A stretch of 64,000 bases of DNA from Stenotrophomonas rhizophila (GTDB lineage Bacteria > Pseudomonadota > Gammaproteobacteria > Xanthomonadales > Xanthomonadaceae): assembly GCF_003651185.1 (NCBI RefSeq), contig NZ_RCDC01000006.1, positions 124,001-188,000 of the forward strand, given 5' to 3'. Within the stretch, counting starts at the first letter, position 1. Each line of letters starts with the position of its first letter. The position numbers and the translations under genes were made by a program. The notes below the pieces were generated by a model. That model worked only from the letters and a program-made list of their open reading frames with translations, did not search any database and had not been told where the DNA came from. This document shows, one piece after another, positions 17,586-26,350 of the stretch.

Positions 17586-17837
17586 TCAGGCGTCCGGCTT
17601 CTGATCCAGGAAGTAGGCCACCACGGTGCCCTTGATCTTGATCGTCATCGGGTTGCCGCGGCGGTCGCGGGCCTTGCCGGCCTGCACGCGGATCCAGCCT
17701 TCGCTGACCGAATACTCTTCAACGTTGTCGCGCTCGACATCGTTGAAACGGATGCCCACGCCGCGCTCCAGCGCAGCGGCATCGTGGAAGGGGCTGGCCG
17801 GGTTGATCGCCAGGTGATCGGGAGGGGTATCGCTCAT
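17586..17837 (-). CDS. DUF3297 family protein
   Basis: An 83-residue soluble protein starting MSDTPPDHLAINPASPFH. It has the hallmarks of DUF3297: GIRFNDVERDNVEEY, SEGWIRV, and DRRGNPMTIKIKG followed by VAYF. The longer upstream frame lacks similarity to the family, so the ATG at 17837 is used. Function is unknown. It is divergent from the acidic DUF6630-like gene. Confidence 0.9.
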   Translation of the reverse strand: MSDTPPDHLAINPASPFHDAAALERGVGIRFNDVERDNVEEYSVSEGWIRVQAGKARDRRGNPMTIKIKGTVVAYFLDQKPDA

Positions 17838-17973
17838 GGTCACAGGATGCTGACGACCACCAAGGCCGCCTTCTGCCGTACAGGATAAACCGCAGCGGGC
17901 CCTGCGCCGAATTTCGCTTCCTGCCAACGCCCTTGCACGGCAGAATGCGCCCCTGTCTCCAGGAATACCGGCC

Positions 17974-18516
17974 ATGCCCGACAACAGCGATTATTTCGAC
18001 TTCGAAGAAGAGGAACGCGATTTCGACGAGGACGATTTCGAGGCGCGGATCTGGAATCTGTTCGTGCTGATCAACCCGGGCGATGAAGAACTGGCCCTGC
18101 AGCAGTTCAACCGCTGGCGCGAGGCGCTGCTGGAGAGCGGCGAAGGCATCGATGAGGACGCCGACTGGCTGCCGCCGATGATGGCGGCGATCGCCTGGCA
18201 GTCCGGGTTCGAGGTGGAGCGCAGCGATGCCGATGCGCTGATGTCGGCGGTCAACGAGCTGTCCGCGCGCTGGAACCTGCAGATCGACTGGGGCGGCGAC
18301 CTGGACGATGAGGATTTCGCCGCCGGGGTGGATGCCCCGATGCTGATGGGCACCGCCCATGACCGCCTGCGCGAGCACAACTACGCGCTGTGGAGCGTGG
18401 ATACCGGCAATGACACCCTGGCCGGGTGGATGGCGCTGAACCGCGATGACGATGCGATGCTGGCGCTGTGCTCGCTGCTGGGCGTGGAAGTGCGGCCGGG
18501 CAGCGATCCGTTCTGA
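17974..18516 (+). CDS. Acidic soluble protein, probably DUF6630 family
   Basis: A 180-residue, strongly acidic protein. The N-terminus is a run of Asp/Glu/Phe residues (residues 8-24). The body includes WLPPMMAAIAWQSGF, WNLQIDWGG and the C-terminal YALWSVDTGNDTLAGW, which I associate with DUF6630 with moderate certainty. There is no signal peptide or membrane segment. It is a single-gene unit followed by a GTAG repeat. Function is unknown. Confidence 0.75.
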   Translation: MPDNSDYFDFEEEERDFDEDDFEARIWNLFVLINPGDEELALQQFNRWREALLESGEGIDEDADWLPPMMAAIAWQSGFEVERSDADALMSAVNELSARWNLQIDWGGDLDDEDFAAGVDAPMLMGTAHDRLREHNYALWSVDTGNDTLAGWMALNRDDDAMLALCSLLGVEVRPGSDPF

Positions 18517-18537
18517 GGGCGCGATTGCGGTCTGCGT

Positions 18538-18562
18538 GTGCCGACCAACGGTCGGCACCTAC
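18538..18562 (-). repeat. GTAG-type palindromic repeat supplying a stop codon
   Basis: On the minus strand it reads GTAGGTGCCGACCGTTGGTC and closes the palindrome. The TAG of its GTAG head is the stop codon of the DUF4031 gene at 18559-18561. Confidence 0.85.
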
Positions 18563-18834
18563 GCCTGATACTGGCCGCGCGCGTTTGAGATCACGGCTTT
18601 GACCAGCGCACGGTCCGTATGCCGTGAAATGGCCTGTGCGCCCAGGGCAATCGCCTGCAGGCGCAAGGGGGCGGGCACGTCGTAATGCGCCCCGCTGCGG
18701 CGGTTCTGGAACGCCCGCCGCGGAATCCCGAGCTGCGCCGCCATGGCGTGCAGCTCGGGCAGGGTGTCGGCCATCAGATGCGCCCAGCGCTCGCCGCGCC
18801 AGGGATGTACCGCATCGTCGATATAGACCGTCAC
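18559..18834 (-). CDS. DUF4031 family protein
   Basis: A 91-residue cytosolic protein, start GTG. It shows the DUF4031 pattern: TVYIDDAVHPWRGERWAHLM at the start, then ELHAMAAQLGIPRRAFQ and HYDVP. It follows the basic/acidic 163-residue gene by 14 bases on the same strand and is presumably co-transcribed. Its stop codon is provided by the GTAG head of a palindromic repeat, so the present C-terminus may have been set by that repeat's arrival. Function is unknown. Confidence 0.88.
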   Translation of the reverse strand: MTVYIDDAVHPWRGERWAHLMADTLPELHAMAAQLGIPRRAFQNRRSGAHYDVPAPLRLQAIALGAQAISRHTDRALVKAVISNARGQYQA

Positions 18835-18848
18835 CGGATCGCCGTGGC

Positions 18849-19340
18849 TCAGGCCTGCGGCTTGTCGTCGCTGGCGGCCGGGGCCGGCTCGCCATCGGCT
18901 TCGGCAGCAGCGTCGGTCACGATCTCGGCGTCTTCGGCCTCGTCGTCACCTTCGCCTTCCACGCCTTCGAACTCGGAGACCAGCTGCGACAGGTACTCGT
19001 CGGCGGTCTTGCCTTCGTCAGCGGCCAGGTCGTCGATCAGCTGCTGCAGCTGGGTCGAGTACTCCAGGTTGACCTTGCGGCCTTCCTTTTCCTGGACGTT
19101 GGACAGGTGCTTGAGCATGGCCAGCATCGGGACCGGGTTGTCGGCGTTGCCCATGGTCTGGCCGCCGATGGCCAGCAGCCACTCGGTGCCCTGCAGGCCG
19201 ATCGCAGCGACGACCTGGCCTTCTTCGTTGGTCAGCACGGCATGGTTCTGCACCGGCTGCTGGGCGTTGAGGCGGTTGATCGGGCGCTTGGGCTGCTGCT
19301 TCTTGCGCTTGTCGCGCTTGGCCTTGGACTGCTTGGACAT
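18849..19340 (-). CDS. Conserved hypothetical protein with basic head and acidic tail
   Basis: A 163-residue protein with sharp charge segregation. Residues 1-22 are almost all Lys/Arg/Gln/Ser, a central globular part (about 30-110) includes AIGLQGTEWLLAIGGQTMG and LAMLKHLSNVQEKEGRK, and a C-terminal tail of about 40 residues is Asp/Glu/Ala-rich. The basic head suggests nucleic-acid or ribosome contact; this is only a composition-based guess. It precedes the DUF4031 gene by 14 bases. I do not recognise a named family. Confidence 0.8.
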   Translation of the reverse strand: MSKQSKAKRDKRKKQQPKRPINRLNAQQPVQNHAVLTNEEGQVVAAIGLQGTEWLLAIGGQTMGNADNPVPMLAMLKHLSNVQEKEGRKVNLEYSTQLQQLIDDLAADEGKTADEYLSQLVSEFEGVEGEGDDEAEDAEIVTDAAAEADGEPAPAASDDKPQA

Positions 19341-19374
19341 GGGTGCGGTCTATCTACAAAAGGAAGACCCCATT

Positions 19375-19399
19375 GTAGTGCCGGCCGCCGGCCGGCTCC
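19375..19399 (+). repeat. SMAG-type GTAG palindromic repeat
   Basis: GTAGTGCCGGCCGCCGGCCG followed by GCTCC: the canonical Stenotrophomonas SMAG sequence. The same unit occurs at 55933-55957 (inverted) and 61845-61869. Confidence 0.92.
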
Positions 19400-19441
19400 A
19401 CGGATTCCCTGAATTTCCCTCTGCCGCTGCCGCCGCGCCGC

Positions 19442-20389
19442 TCAAGGCGCGACAGCCGGCGCCAGCGTCGCCTGGATATCGGCGTCGGCAGCGGTGGGCG
19501 ACAGCGCCACTTCCTGCCCGGCACCGGCCAGGGCCGCCGCTTCGGCCGCCTTGGTCATCACCACGATGCTGATCCGGCGGTTGATCGGGTTGTCCGGCTG
19601 GGTCTTGTCGAACAGCACCGAGGAGGACAGGCCGACCACACGGGTCACCTTGTCTTCGGTCATGCCGCCATCCAGCAGTGCACGCCGGGCGGCGTTGGCG
19701 CGATCGGCACTGAGCTCCCAGTTGCTGTAGCCGTGGGCGGCGTTGTAGGCGGTGATATCGGTATGGCCGGTGATGCTGATCCGGTTCGGCACGTGATTGA
19801 TGAACTGCGACAGCTCGCGCAGGATCTCGCGCGTATACGGCTTGAGCGAGGCGCTGCCCATGTCGAACATCGGGCGGTTCTGCTTGTCCACGATCTGGAT
19901 GCGCAGGCCTTCGGGAGTGAGGTCGAGCAGCAGCTGGTCCTTGAACGGCTCCAGTGCCTGGCTCTTGCTGATCGCTTCTTCCAGCTCCTGCTTGAGCGCT
20001 TCCAGCTGGCGTTTTTCGCGCTGGCGCTCGTCTTCCTGCGGCACCGGCCTGGAGGCCTGCTGGTTCTGGAAGGGATCGTTGCTGTTGCCGCGCGAGATGT
20101 CGGTCGCGCCGCCCAGCTTGATCATCGAGGTACTGGCGCCGCCCGGGCCGGCCATGCCCGGGGCCGGGGTGGAACTGCTGCCGGCCAGCGGGCTGGGGTT
20201 GCGGAAGTACTCGGAGATCGCTGCGCGCTCGGGCTTGCTGGTGGCGGCCATCAGCCACAGCACCAGGAAGAAGGCCATCATCGCGGTCACGAAGTCGGCA
20301 TAGGCCACCTTCCAGGCACCGCCATGGTGCGCGGCGTGGCCGGCCTTCTTGACCCGGCGGACGATGACGGTGGGTTTGGTCTCGGCCAT
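19442..20389 (-). CDS. motB: Flagellar motor stator protein MotB
   Basis: A 315-residue stator subunit that anchors the MotA/MotB proton channel to peptidoglycan. A short basic N-terminus leads into the single membrane helix AYADFVTAMMAFFLVLWLMA, with the proton-carrying Asp at D32, as in E. coli MotB. A Pro/Gly/Ser-rich linker and plug region follow, then a C-terminal OmpA-like peptidoglycan-binding domain (about 165-285) with ISITGHTD and NWELSADRANAARRALL. It starts nine bases after motA ends, so the two are co-translated. It implies a flagellated organism, although no other flagellar gene is in view. Confidence 0.96.
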   Translation of the reverse strand: MAETKPTVIVRRVKKAGHAAHHGGAWKVAYADFVTAMMAFFLVLWLMAATSKPERAAISEYFRNPSPLAGSSSTPAPGMAGPGGASTSMIKLGGATDISRGNSNDPFQNQQASRPVPQEDERQREKRQLEALKQELEEAISKSQALEPFKDQLLLDLTPEGLRIQIVDKQNRPMFDMGSASLKPYTREILRELSQFINHVPNRISITGHTDITAYNAAHGYSNWELSADRANAARRALLDGGMTEDKVTRVVGLSSSVLFDKTQPDNPINRRISIVVMTKAAEAAALAGAGQEVALSPTAADADIQATLAPAVAP

Positions 20390-20398
20390 GGCGCTGCC

Positions 20399-21283
20399 TT
20401 ACTTGACCGTCTTGAGGTGCTGTTCGAACTCGCTGAAGCCCGGGCGCACGTTGGACGGCAGGGTCTTGCGGGCGAATTCCAGGGCGATCTTCGGGTTGTA
20501 GCCGCGCAGGCAGGCCAGCAGGGCGGTCTTGACCGATTCGTAGATGCGCGCGTCCTGTTCGGCACGGGCTTCCACGGCCGAGGCCAGCGGGCCGACGAAG
20601 CCATAGGCCAGCAGGATGCCCAGGAAGGTACCGACCAGCGCGCCGGCGACGTGCGCACCGACCTCGGTGATTTCCCCGCCGATCGAACCCATCGTGATCA
20701 CGATGCCCAGCACTGCGGCGACGATGCCGAAGCCAGGCAGGCCGTCGGCGACCTTGTTGAGCACGGCGGCCGGCTGCATCGCCTCGCCGTGGTGCTTCTC
20801 CAGCTCCAGCTCCAGCAGCGGTTCCAGCTCGTGCGGCTCGATGTTGCTGCCGATCATCAGGCGCAGGCAATCGGTGATGAAGTCGACCAGGTGGTGGTCG
20901 GCCTGCACCTTGGGGTAATTGGCGAAGATGCTGCTCTCGGCCGGGCGCTCGACGTGGTCTTCCAGCGCCATGAAGCCTTCGCGCCGCGCCTTGTTGAGCA
21001 GTTCGTAGAGCAGGCTGAGGACGTCGATGTAGTCCTGCTGCTTGTAGCGCGGGCCCTTGAACACGCCCACGGTGGCCTGCAGGGTCTGCTTCACGGTTTT
21101 GACCGGGGTGCCGACCAGGAACGCGCCCAGCGCCGCACCGCCGATGATCACCAGTTCATAGGGCTGCCACAGCGCGCCGAGTTTGCCGTGCGCGCCGACA
21201 TAGCCGCCCAGCACGCTGAGGATGACGACGAGAAGTCCAACGATGATGAGCATGGGGCCGACGCGGGAAGGGGATACCTCCAT
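20399..21283 (-). CDS. motA: Flagellar motor stator protein MotA
   Basis: A 294-residue inner-membrane stator subunit with four membrane helices: two near the N-terminus (LIIVGLLVVILSVLGGYVG and a second around 38-60) and two around residues 170-220 (including GFGIVAAVLGIVITMGSIGG). They flank a large cytoplasmic loop that meets the rotor protein FliG. The ATG at 21283 has a strong GAAGGGG ribosome site, which is itself paired in a hairpin; a second ATG ten codons later has none. It lies 61 bases downstream of msrB on the same strand. No flagellar sigma-28 promoter is obvious. Confidence 0.96.
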   Translation of the reverse strand: MEVSPSRVGPMLIIVGLLVVILSVLGGYVGAHGKLGALWQPYELVIIGGAALGAFLVGTPVKTVKQTLQATVGVFKGPRYKQQDYIDVLSLLYELLNKARREGFMALEDHVERPAESSIFANYPKVQADHHLVDFITDCLRLMIGSNIEPHELEPLLELELEKHHGEAMQPAAVLNKVADGLPGFGIVAAVLGIVITMGSIGGEITEVGAHVAGALVGTFLGILLAYGFVGPLASAVEARAEQDARIYESVKTALLACLRGYNPKIALEFARKTLPSNVRPGFSEFEQHLKTVK

Positions 21284-21288
21284 GTCGG

Positions 21289-21313
21289 CCCCTTCACACC
21301 TTTTCTGAAGGGG
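21289..21313 (-). promoter_or_regulatory. Hairpin that sequesters the motA ribosome-binding site
   Basis: On the minus strand CCCCTTC (21307-21313) is followed by an 11-base loop and GAAGGGG (21289-21295). The 3' arm is the motA Shine-Dalgarno sequence, ending five bases before the start codon. Pairing is a perfect 7 bp, so translation of motA could be limited unless the stem is opened. Confidence 0.55.
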
Positions 21314-21344
21314 GGCGGTCGCTCGATGTCACACTTTTCCTGAT

Positions 21345-21812
21345 TCAGGCGGCCGGCTCGGCTTCCGCACCACCGCGCTGCAACGGATCCGGATAGGCCT
21401 GCCCGTTGGGCGTGAACGATAGCGAGACCGAGTTCAGGCAGTGGCGTTCATGGGTCGGCGGCGGGCCATCCGGGAAAACATGGCCGAGATGGCTGTCACA
21501 CCGCGCACAGACGATCTCGGTGCGGACCATGCCATGGCTGGCGTCGCGGATCTCGCGGACATGGGCCGGATCGAAGGGCGCGAAGAAGCTCGGCCAGCCG
21601 GTGCCGGAGTCGAACTTGGTGCTGGAGCGGAACAGCGGCAGGCCGCACAACCGGCAGCCGTAGACCCCGTCCTGCTTGTTGTCCAGGAAGACCCCGCAGA
21701 ACGGTGCTTCGGTGCCGTGATGCAGCAGCACGCGCTGCTCATCGGCGCTGAGGCCGGCCACCAAGGCCTGGCGCTGGGCGTCGGTAGGCGGGGAAAGGTC
21801 GAAAACGGTCAT
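21345..21812 (-). CDS. msrB: Peptide-methionine (R)-S-oxide reductase MsrB, cytosolic
   Basis: A 155-residue enzyme reducing the R epimer of methionine sulfoxide in proteins. It has no signal peptide. The zinc-site pairs are CRLC and CARC, and the active-site region reads [21 protein letters not shown] and [11 protein letters not shown], where the Cys is the catalytic nucleophile. An additional Cys in EAPFCGVF is a likely resolving Cys. It lies upstream of motA-motB on the same strand. A second, exported MsrB is encoded at 47482-47988. The pair covers cytosol and envelope. Confidence 0.95.
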   Translation of the reverse strand: MTVFDLSPPTDAQRQALVAGLSADEQRVLLHHGTEAPFCGVFLDNKQDGVYGCRLCGLPLFRSSTKFDSGTGWPSFFAPFDPAHVREIRDASHGMVRTEIVCARCDSHLGHVFPDGPPPTHERHCLNSVSLSFTPNGQAYPDPLQRGGAEAEPAA

Positions 21813-21939
21813 GGGCAGTCCTCGTGGGGATGCACTCTACATTGGGTCGTGGGCGGGGCGTTCCAAGCGGGCGACATTCATCGTGCTGATACCCGTGGCG
21901 GTGCATGGTGAAGACCTGAACCGCCGCCGGGAGATCGCC

Positions 21940-22356
21940 ATGTACCGCCCACGTCGCCTCGCCGCTGCCTTGCTGGTGCTGCTGCCGTTGACCGCGGCCG
22001 CGCAGATCGGCCCGCCGCCCACCCCCACCGCGACGCGGCCGGTGGTCACGCCGCAGCGCGCGCCACAGCCCCCGGCCGTGCAACCGGTGCCGGTCGACAG
22101 CCTGTCCGACAGGATGGCCCCGGTGAAGTCGTCCTCGCAGACCCAGCAGCAACTGCGCACGCACCCGATCCAAAGCAAAGGCCCGGCGCAGCCCGCACCG
22201 ATGCAGGGTCCGGCCGTGCAGAGCAAGGTCTACGACCGCCACGGCCGGATCCTTCCGGGGGTCAAGCAGGTAGGCCCGAACCGCGTGCTTGATACCCGCA
22301 CCGGCCGCTATTACGACGCCGTCCCCAGCGGTGACGGTCAACAGATCAAGCCCTGA
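21940..22356 (+). CDS. Secreted Pro/Gln-rich protein, unknown function
   Basis: A 138-residue protein. The ATG at 21940 has GGGAG upstream and starts a signal peptide that ends at about residue 22 (LPLTAAAQ); in-frame sequence further upstream is rejected. The mature region is rich in Pro, Thr and Gln to about residue 90. A small more ordered C-terminal part reads VYDRHGRILPGVKQVGPNRV and ends near the TGRYYDAVP motif. It is divergent from msrB. I do not recognise the family; a small periplasmic protein is the safest description. Confidence 0.7.
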   Translation: MYRPRRLAAALLVLLPLTAAAQIGPPPTPTATRPVVTPQRAPQPPAVQPVPVDSLSDRMAPVKSSSQTQQQLRTHPIQSKGPAQPAPMQGPAVQSKVYDRHGRILPGVKQVGPNRVLDTRTGRYYDAVPSGDGQQIKP

Positions 22357-22530
22357 CTGTTGGAGTGGCAGGCCGGCAACATGAATGGTTTACATCGCTG
22401 CCCGCGCAGTCATCCCCGTCAACGCAAGACCTCACTGTTTTTTCGCCTGTGATTAACCGGATCGGCGGGACCCTGTACACGCGCCGCAACACAGGCGCAT
22501 CCCCCGAGGTTTTTCGAGAAGAGTGCAATC

Positions 22531-22701
22531 ATGGCTAACCAGCAGAACCGCAGTCCCGGCAAGACGCCGCAGGAGCAGCAGGGCAGTCAGCAACAGAACC
22601 AGAAGCCCGGCCAGCAGAACCAGCAGCAGTGGGACCAGCAGAATCAGAAGGGCGGCAAGCAGCAGGACCAGAAGCATCAGGACCAGAAACAGCAGCGCTG
22701 A
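22531..22701 (+). CDS. 56-residue glutamine-rich micro-protein
   Basis: Starts ATG GCT AAC with AAGAG eight bases upstream and ends just before a strong terminator, so it looks like a genuine transcription unit. Of 56 residues, 24 are Gln; most others are Asn, Lys, Gly, Asp and Pro. There is one Trp and no Cys, and no hydrophobic segment. The protein must be disordered and very hydrophilic. Composition is reminiscent of hydrophilin or KGG-type stress proteins, but the KGG motif appears only once (QKGGKQ), so I name no family. The 174-base upstream gap shows no repeat. Confidence 0.75.
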   Translation: MANQQNRSPGKTPQEQQGSQQQNQKPGQQNQQQWDQQNQKGGKQQDQKHQDQKQQR

Positions 22702-22721
22702 TGCGCTTGGCGCAATGAACG

Positions 22722-22752
22722 AAGGCGGTGCGCACATGCGCGCCGCCTTTTT
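22722..22752 (+). terminator. Intrinsic terminator of the Gln-rich gene
   Basis: AAGGCGGTGCGC-ACAT-GCGCGCCGCCTT followed by further T's: a 12-bp stem with one G.T-type mismatch. It can also act in the opposite direction for lrp. Confidence 0.88.
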
Positions 22753-22786
22753 GCGTTTCAGCCACGCAGCTCAGCACGCGACCGGC

Positions 22787-23266
22787 TCAATCGGGAATCG
22801 GCAGGGTCAAGGTTTCCTTGACCTCTTCCATCACGATGTAGCTCTTGGATTCACGCACGTGCGGCAGGGTCAGCAGCGTGCTGCCGAGCAGCTTGCGGTA
22901 CGAGGCCATCTCGCTGATGCGCGCCTTGAGCAGGTAGTCGAAGTCGCCCGAGACCAGATGGCATTCCAGCACATTGGGCAGCTTCAACGCCGCGCGCCGG
23001 AACTCTTCGAAGATGTCGCCGGATTTGTAGGCCAGGCTGATCTCCACGAACACCAGCAGGCTGGCCTTGAGGTAATGCGGATCGAGCTTGGCGTAGTAGC
23101 CGGTGATGGCCCCGTCGCGCTCCAGCCGGCGCACGCGCTCGGTGCACGGCGTGGTCGACAACCCGACCCGCTCGCCCAGTTCGGTGAAGGAGATCCGGCC
23201 CTCGGCCTGCAGGATGCGCAGGATCTTGCGGTCGATCTTGTCCAGTTCGCGGGCGCGCGTGGCCAT
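22787..23266 (-). CDS. lrp: Lrp/AsnC family regulator of the dad operon
   Basis: A 159-residue leucine-responsive regulator. An N-terminal helix-turn-helix (LDKIDRKILRILQAEGRISFTELGERVGLSTTP) is followed by a RAM effector domain (about 70-155) that forms the dimer and binds amino acids. It is very like E. coli Lrp and the closely related regulators that sit beside dadA. It is divergent from dadA across 149 bases, the layout of a local activator of D-alanine catabolism that responds to alanine or leucine. Confidence 0.93.
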   Translation of the reverse strand: MATRARELDKIDRKILRILQAEGRISFTELGERVGLSTTPCTERVRRLERDGAITGYYAKLDPHYLKASLLVFVEISLAYKSGDIFEEFRRAALKLPNVLECHLVSGDFDYLLKARISEMASYRKLLGSTLLTLPHVRESKSYIVMEEVKETLTLPIPD

Positions 23267-23415
23267 CGGCGTCAGCCTCTCGAGGATGTTGGCGAGACAA
23301 TACCCTGCCTGATGCTGGAAAAACAGGCGAATTGATTGGTTGCGGCTGACTATACTTCCTCAATTATGGTCCCGGCGTGCTCCTGCGCAGGGAATGATCG
23401 GGTTGGAGGGGTGTC
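23267..23415. promoter_or_regulatory. lrp-dadA divergent control region
   Basis: This 149-base gap becomes AT-rich before dadA, with a TATACT -10-like hexamer at 23351. Lrp-type proteins bind several degenerate AT-rich sites; I cannot define individual sites by eye. Confidence 0.5.
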
Positions 23416-24726
23416 ATGCGCGTTCTAGTCCTTGGCAGCGGTGTGATCGGCACGACCAGTGCCTGGTACCTGCGGCAGGCCGGGTTTGAAGTCACGGTCG
23501 TCGACCGCCAGCCCGGTCCGGCGCTGGAAACCAGTTTCGCCAACGCAGGCCAGCTGTCGTTCGGCTACACCTCGCCGTGGGCCGCGCCCGGCGTGCCGCT
23601 CAAGGCGGTCAAGTGGCTGTTCTCCGAACATGCCCCGCTGGCGATCCGCCCGGGCCTGGACTGGCACCAGTACCGTTGGCTGGCGCAGATGCTGCGCAAC
23701 TGCACGCATGAGCGTTATGCGATCAACAAAGCGCGCATGGTGCGCATGTCCGAATACAGCCGCGATTGCCTCAACGAGCTGCGCCGAGAGACCGGTATCG
23801 CGTTCGAAGGCCGCGACCTGGGCACGACCCAGCTGTTCCGTACCCAGCAGCAGCTGGATGCCTCCGCGCAGGACATCGAAGTGCTGGCCCAGTACGGCGT
23901 GCCGTATGAGGTGCTCGACCGCGACGGCATCATCGCTTACGAACCGGCACTGGCGGGCGTGGCCGACAAGCTGGTCGGCGCGCTGCGCCTGCCGCGCGAC
24001 CAGACCGGCGATTGCCAGCTGTTCACCCGTCGCCTGGCGCAGATGTGCGTCGATGCCGGGGTCGAATTCCGTTTCGACCAGGACATCGCGGGCCTGCAGA
24101 GCGATGGCGACCGCATCACCGGTGTACGCATCGACGGCAGGCTGGAAACCGCCGATCACTACGTGGTCGCACTGGGCAGCTATTCGCCGTCGCTGGTTGC
24201 GCCGCTGGGCCTGCAGCTGCCGGTGTACCCGCTCAAGGGCTACTCGCTGACGCTGCCGATCACGGATCCTGCGATGGCCCCGACCTCGACCATCCTGGAT
24301 GAAAGCTACAAGGTGGCCGTGACCCGTTTCGACGACCGCATCCGCGTGGGTGGCATGGCCGAGGTGGGCGGGTTCGACCTGTCGCTCTCGCCGCGCCGCC
24401 GCGCCACGCTGGAGAAGGTCGTGCGCGACCTCTATCCGGACGGCGGCGACCTGTCGCGCGCTGAGTTCTGGACCGGCCTGCGCCCCGCCACGCCGGACGG
24501 TACCCCGGTGGTCGGCGCCACGCCGTACCGCAACCTGTTCCTCAATACCGGCCACGGCACCCTGGGGTGGACCATGGCCTGCGGCTCCGGCCGCTACCTG
24601 GCCGACCTGATGGATGCCCGCCAGCCGCAGATCAGCACCGAAGGCCTGGATATCTTCCGCTACACCCACCATGCCGCGTCCGTCCGTCACCGTGAGCCGA
24701 GTTCATGCGCCCAGCCCGTGCGTTGA
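23416..24726 (+). CDS. dadA: D-amino acid dehydrogenase DadA
   Basis: A 436-residue FAD-dependent, membrane-associated dehydrogenase that deaminates D-alanine (and other D-amino acids) to the keto acid, passing electrons to the respiratory chain. The N-terminal dinucleotide fold [17 protein letters not shown] is followed by the DadA-typical [19 protein letters not shown]. The C-terminal substrate-binding end reads [17 protein letters not shown] and [19 protein letters not shown]. It overlaps alr by 22 bases, so the two enzymes are made together: racemase converts L-Ala to D-Ala and DadA oxidises it. Lrp, divergent, is the likely regulator. Confidence 0.97.
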   Translation: MRVLVLGSGVIGTTSAWYLRQAGFEVTVVDRQPGPALETSFANAGQLSFGYTSPWAAPGVPLKAVKWLFSEHAPLAIRPGLDWHQYRWLAQMLRNCTHERYAINKARMVRMSEYSRDCLNELRRETGIAFEGRDLGTTQLFRTQQQLDASAQDIEVLAQYGVPYEVLDRDGIIAYEPALAGVADKLVGALRLPRDQTGDCQLFTRRLAQMCVDAGVEFRFDQDIAGLQSDGDRITGVRIDGRLETADHYVVALGSYSPSLVAPLGLQLPVYPLKGYSLTLPITDPAMAPTSTILDESYKVAVTRFDDRIRVGGMAEVGGFDLSLSPRRRATLEKVVRDLYPDGGDLSRAEFWTGLRPATPDGTPVVGATPYRNLFLNTGHGTLGWTMACGSGRYLADLMDARQPQISTEGLDIFRYTHHAASVRHREPSSCAQPVR

Positions 24727-25775
24727 TTGATCTGGACGCGCTGCGCAGCAATTACCGGCTGGCACGCGAACTGGGAGGCGGCAAGGCTGTGGCCGTGATC
24801 AAGGCCGATGCCTACGGGCACGGTGCAGTGCGCTGCGCGCGCGCGCTGCAGGCCGATGCCGATGCGTTCGGCGTGGCCTGCATCGAGGAAGCGCTGGAAC
24901 TACGGGCGGCCGGCATCACCGGCCCGATCCTGCTGCTGGAGGGCTTCTTCGATGCCGGCGAACTGCCGCTGATCGTCGAGCACGACCTGTGGTTCGCCGT
25001 TGGCGCACCGTGGCAGGTCGAGGCGGTCGCCGCGTTCCAGACCACCGCCACGCTCACCGTGTGGTTGAAGCTGGACAGTGGCATGCATCGCCTGGGCCTG
25101 TGGCCTGACGAGTTCCGCGCCGCGCACGCCACGCTCAGTGCGCTGGCGCATGTCGGGCCGATGGTGCTGATGACCCACATGGCGCGTGCCGACGAACTGG
25201 ACAGCCCGCGCACCCGCGAGCAGGCCGACGTCTTTGCCGCCGCCATCGAAGGCCTGGCCGGGCAGACCAGCCTGTGCAACTCGCCGGCGCTGCTGGGCTG
25301 GCCGGAGGTGCGCAGTGACTGGGTGCGCCCGGGCCTGATGCTGTACGGGATCAACCCGATGCCGGCGCATACGGCGCTGACCGAGCGGCTGCGCCCGGTG
25401 ATGACCATGCGGTCGAAAATCTTTGCCGTGCGCGACATCGCGGTCGGCGAGCCGGTCGGCTATGGCGCGCGCTTCGTCGCGCAGCGGCCGACCCGGGTCG
25501 GCGTCGTGGCACTCGGCTATGCCGATGGCTACCCGCAGTTCGCGCCCAACGGCACCCCGGTGCGCATCGACGGCCAGTCCGGCATCGTGATCGGTCGTGT
25601 CTCGATGGACATGCTCACCGTGGATCTCACCCACCTGCCGCAGGCCGGGATCGGCAGCACGGTGACACTGTGGGGCGATGCGCCGCGCATCGAGGCCCTG
25701 GCGCCGCTGTGCGGGGTCAGTGCCTACCAGCTGCCGTGCGGCGTGAAGCGGGTGGTGCGCGAGTACACCGGCTGA
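24705..25775 (+). CDS. alr: Catabolic alanine racemase (Alr/DadX)
   Basis: A 356-residue PLP enzyme interconverting L- and D-alanine. The PLP lysine is K33 in [11 protein letters not shown]. The second catalytic base is expected in the VGYGARF / [12 protein letters not shown] region, and [12 protein letters not shown] is the usual C-terminal signature. It overlaps the end of dadA and supplies its substrate, so a catabolic DadX role is likely. It may also serve cell-wall synthesis if it is the only racemase, which cannot be judged from this window. It converges with the DUF3016 gene with only 8 bases between. Confidence 0.96.
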   Translation: MRPARALIDLDALRSNYRLARELGGGKAVAVIKADAYGHGAVRCARALQADADAFGVACIEEALELRAAGITGPILLLEGFFDAGELPLIVEHDLWFAVGAPWQVEAVAAFQTTATLTVWLKLDSGMHRLGLWPDEFRAAHATLSALAHVGPMVLMTHMARADELDSPRTREQADVFAAAIEGLAGQTSLCNSPALLGWPEVRSDWVRPGLMLYGINPMPAHTALTERLRPVMTMRSKIFAVRDIAVGEPVGYGARFVAQRPTRVGVVALGYADGYPQFAPNGTPVRIDGQSGIVIGRVSMDMLTVDLTHLPQAGIGSTVTLWGDAPRIEALAPLCGVSAYQLPCGVKRVVREYTG

Positions 25776-25783
25776 GGGATGGC

Positions 25784-26350
25784 TCAGGTATTCGCCGTGG
25801 CCTCATTGCGCAGATCGCGCCGGATCCAATCATCCAGCAGGCGCTTCTCGTAGCGCAGCGGATCGGTGTCGCTCTGCTGGCCGATGTTGTGCAGGTAGCC
25901 GGTGTCCTGCAGCTTGCGCTCGCCTTCGCCGATCACCTTGCCCTGTGCATCCTTCAGGATGTAGGTCAGGGTCACGCGCGGGGGGTAGATATCGCGCATC
26001 ACCCGGATGTCATTGGCGCGCGGGCCGTGCCACGGCTCGTAATCGCCGGCGCGCTTGATGTCGGTGAAGGTCACCTCCAGCGTCTGGCCGGGCTGCAGCG
26101 CCTTGCTGGCGGTGGTCTGCACGTATTTGGCCAGCTGCTGCACCCAGTCACCGCGTTCGGCTTCAAAGCGGTTGTTGCTCAGGCGGATCTCGGTGAACTG
26201 GGCCGGGTCGGTCCACGTCACCTGGACAGGACCCTCCGCCTTGAGGGCGCGCGGGGCCTGCGGGTCGGTCACGGTGCGCGGGGCCGCCGCGGCGCTGCCG
26301 ATGAGCAGCAGGCCGGCCAGGGCCCCGGCGATCAGGGATGTGCGGTTCAT
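25784..26350 (-). CDS. DUF3016 family exported protein
   Basis: A 188-residue periplasmic protein. The signal peptide covers residues 1-22 (ending SAAAAP). The family pattern follows: VTWTDPAQFTEIR, DWVQQLAKYVQ, LEVTFTDIKRAGDYEPWHG, IRVMRDIYPPRVTLTY and a C-terminal RYEKRLLDDWIRRDL. The ATG at 26350 has an AGGAG ribosome site; sequence upstream of it is not family-like. Function is unknown. Confidence 0.93.
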   Translation of the reverse strand: MNRTSLIAGALAGLLLIGSAAAAPRTVTDPQAPRALKAEGPVQVTWTDPAQFTEIRLSNNRFEAERGDWVQQLAKYVQTTASKALQPGQTLEVTFTDIKRAGDYEPWHGPRANDIRVMRDIYPPRVTLTYILKDAQGKVIGEGERKLQDTGYLHNIGQQSDTDPLRYEKRLLDDWIRRDLRNEATANT

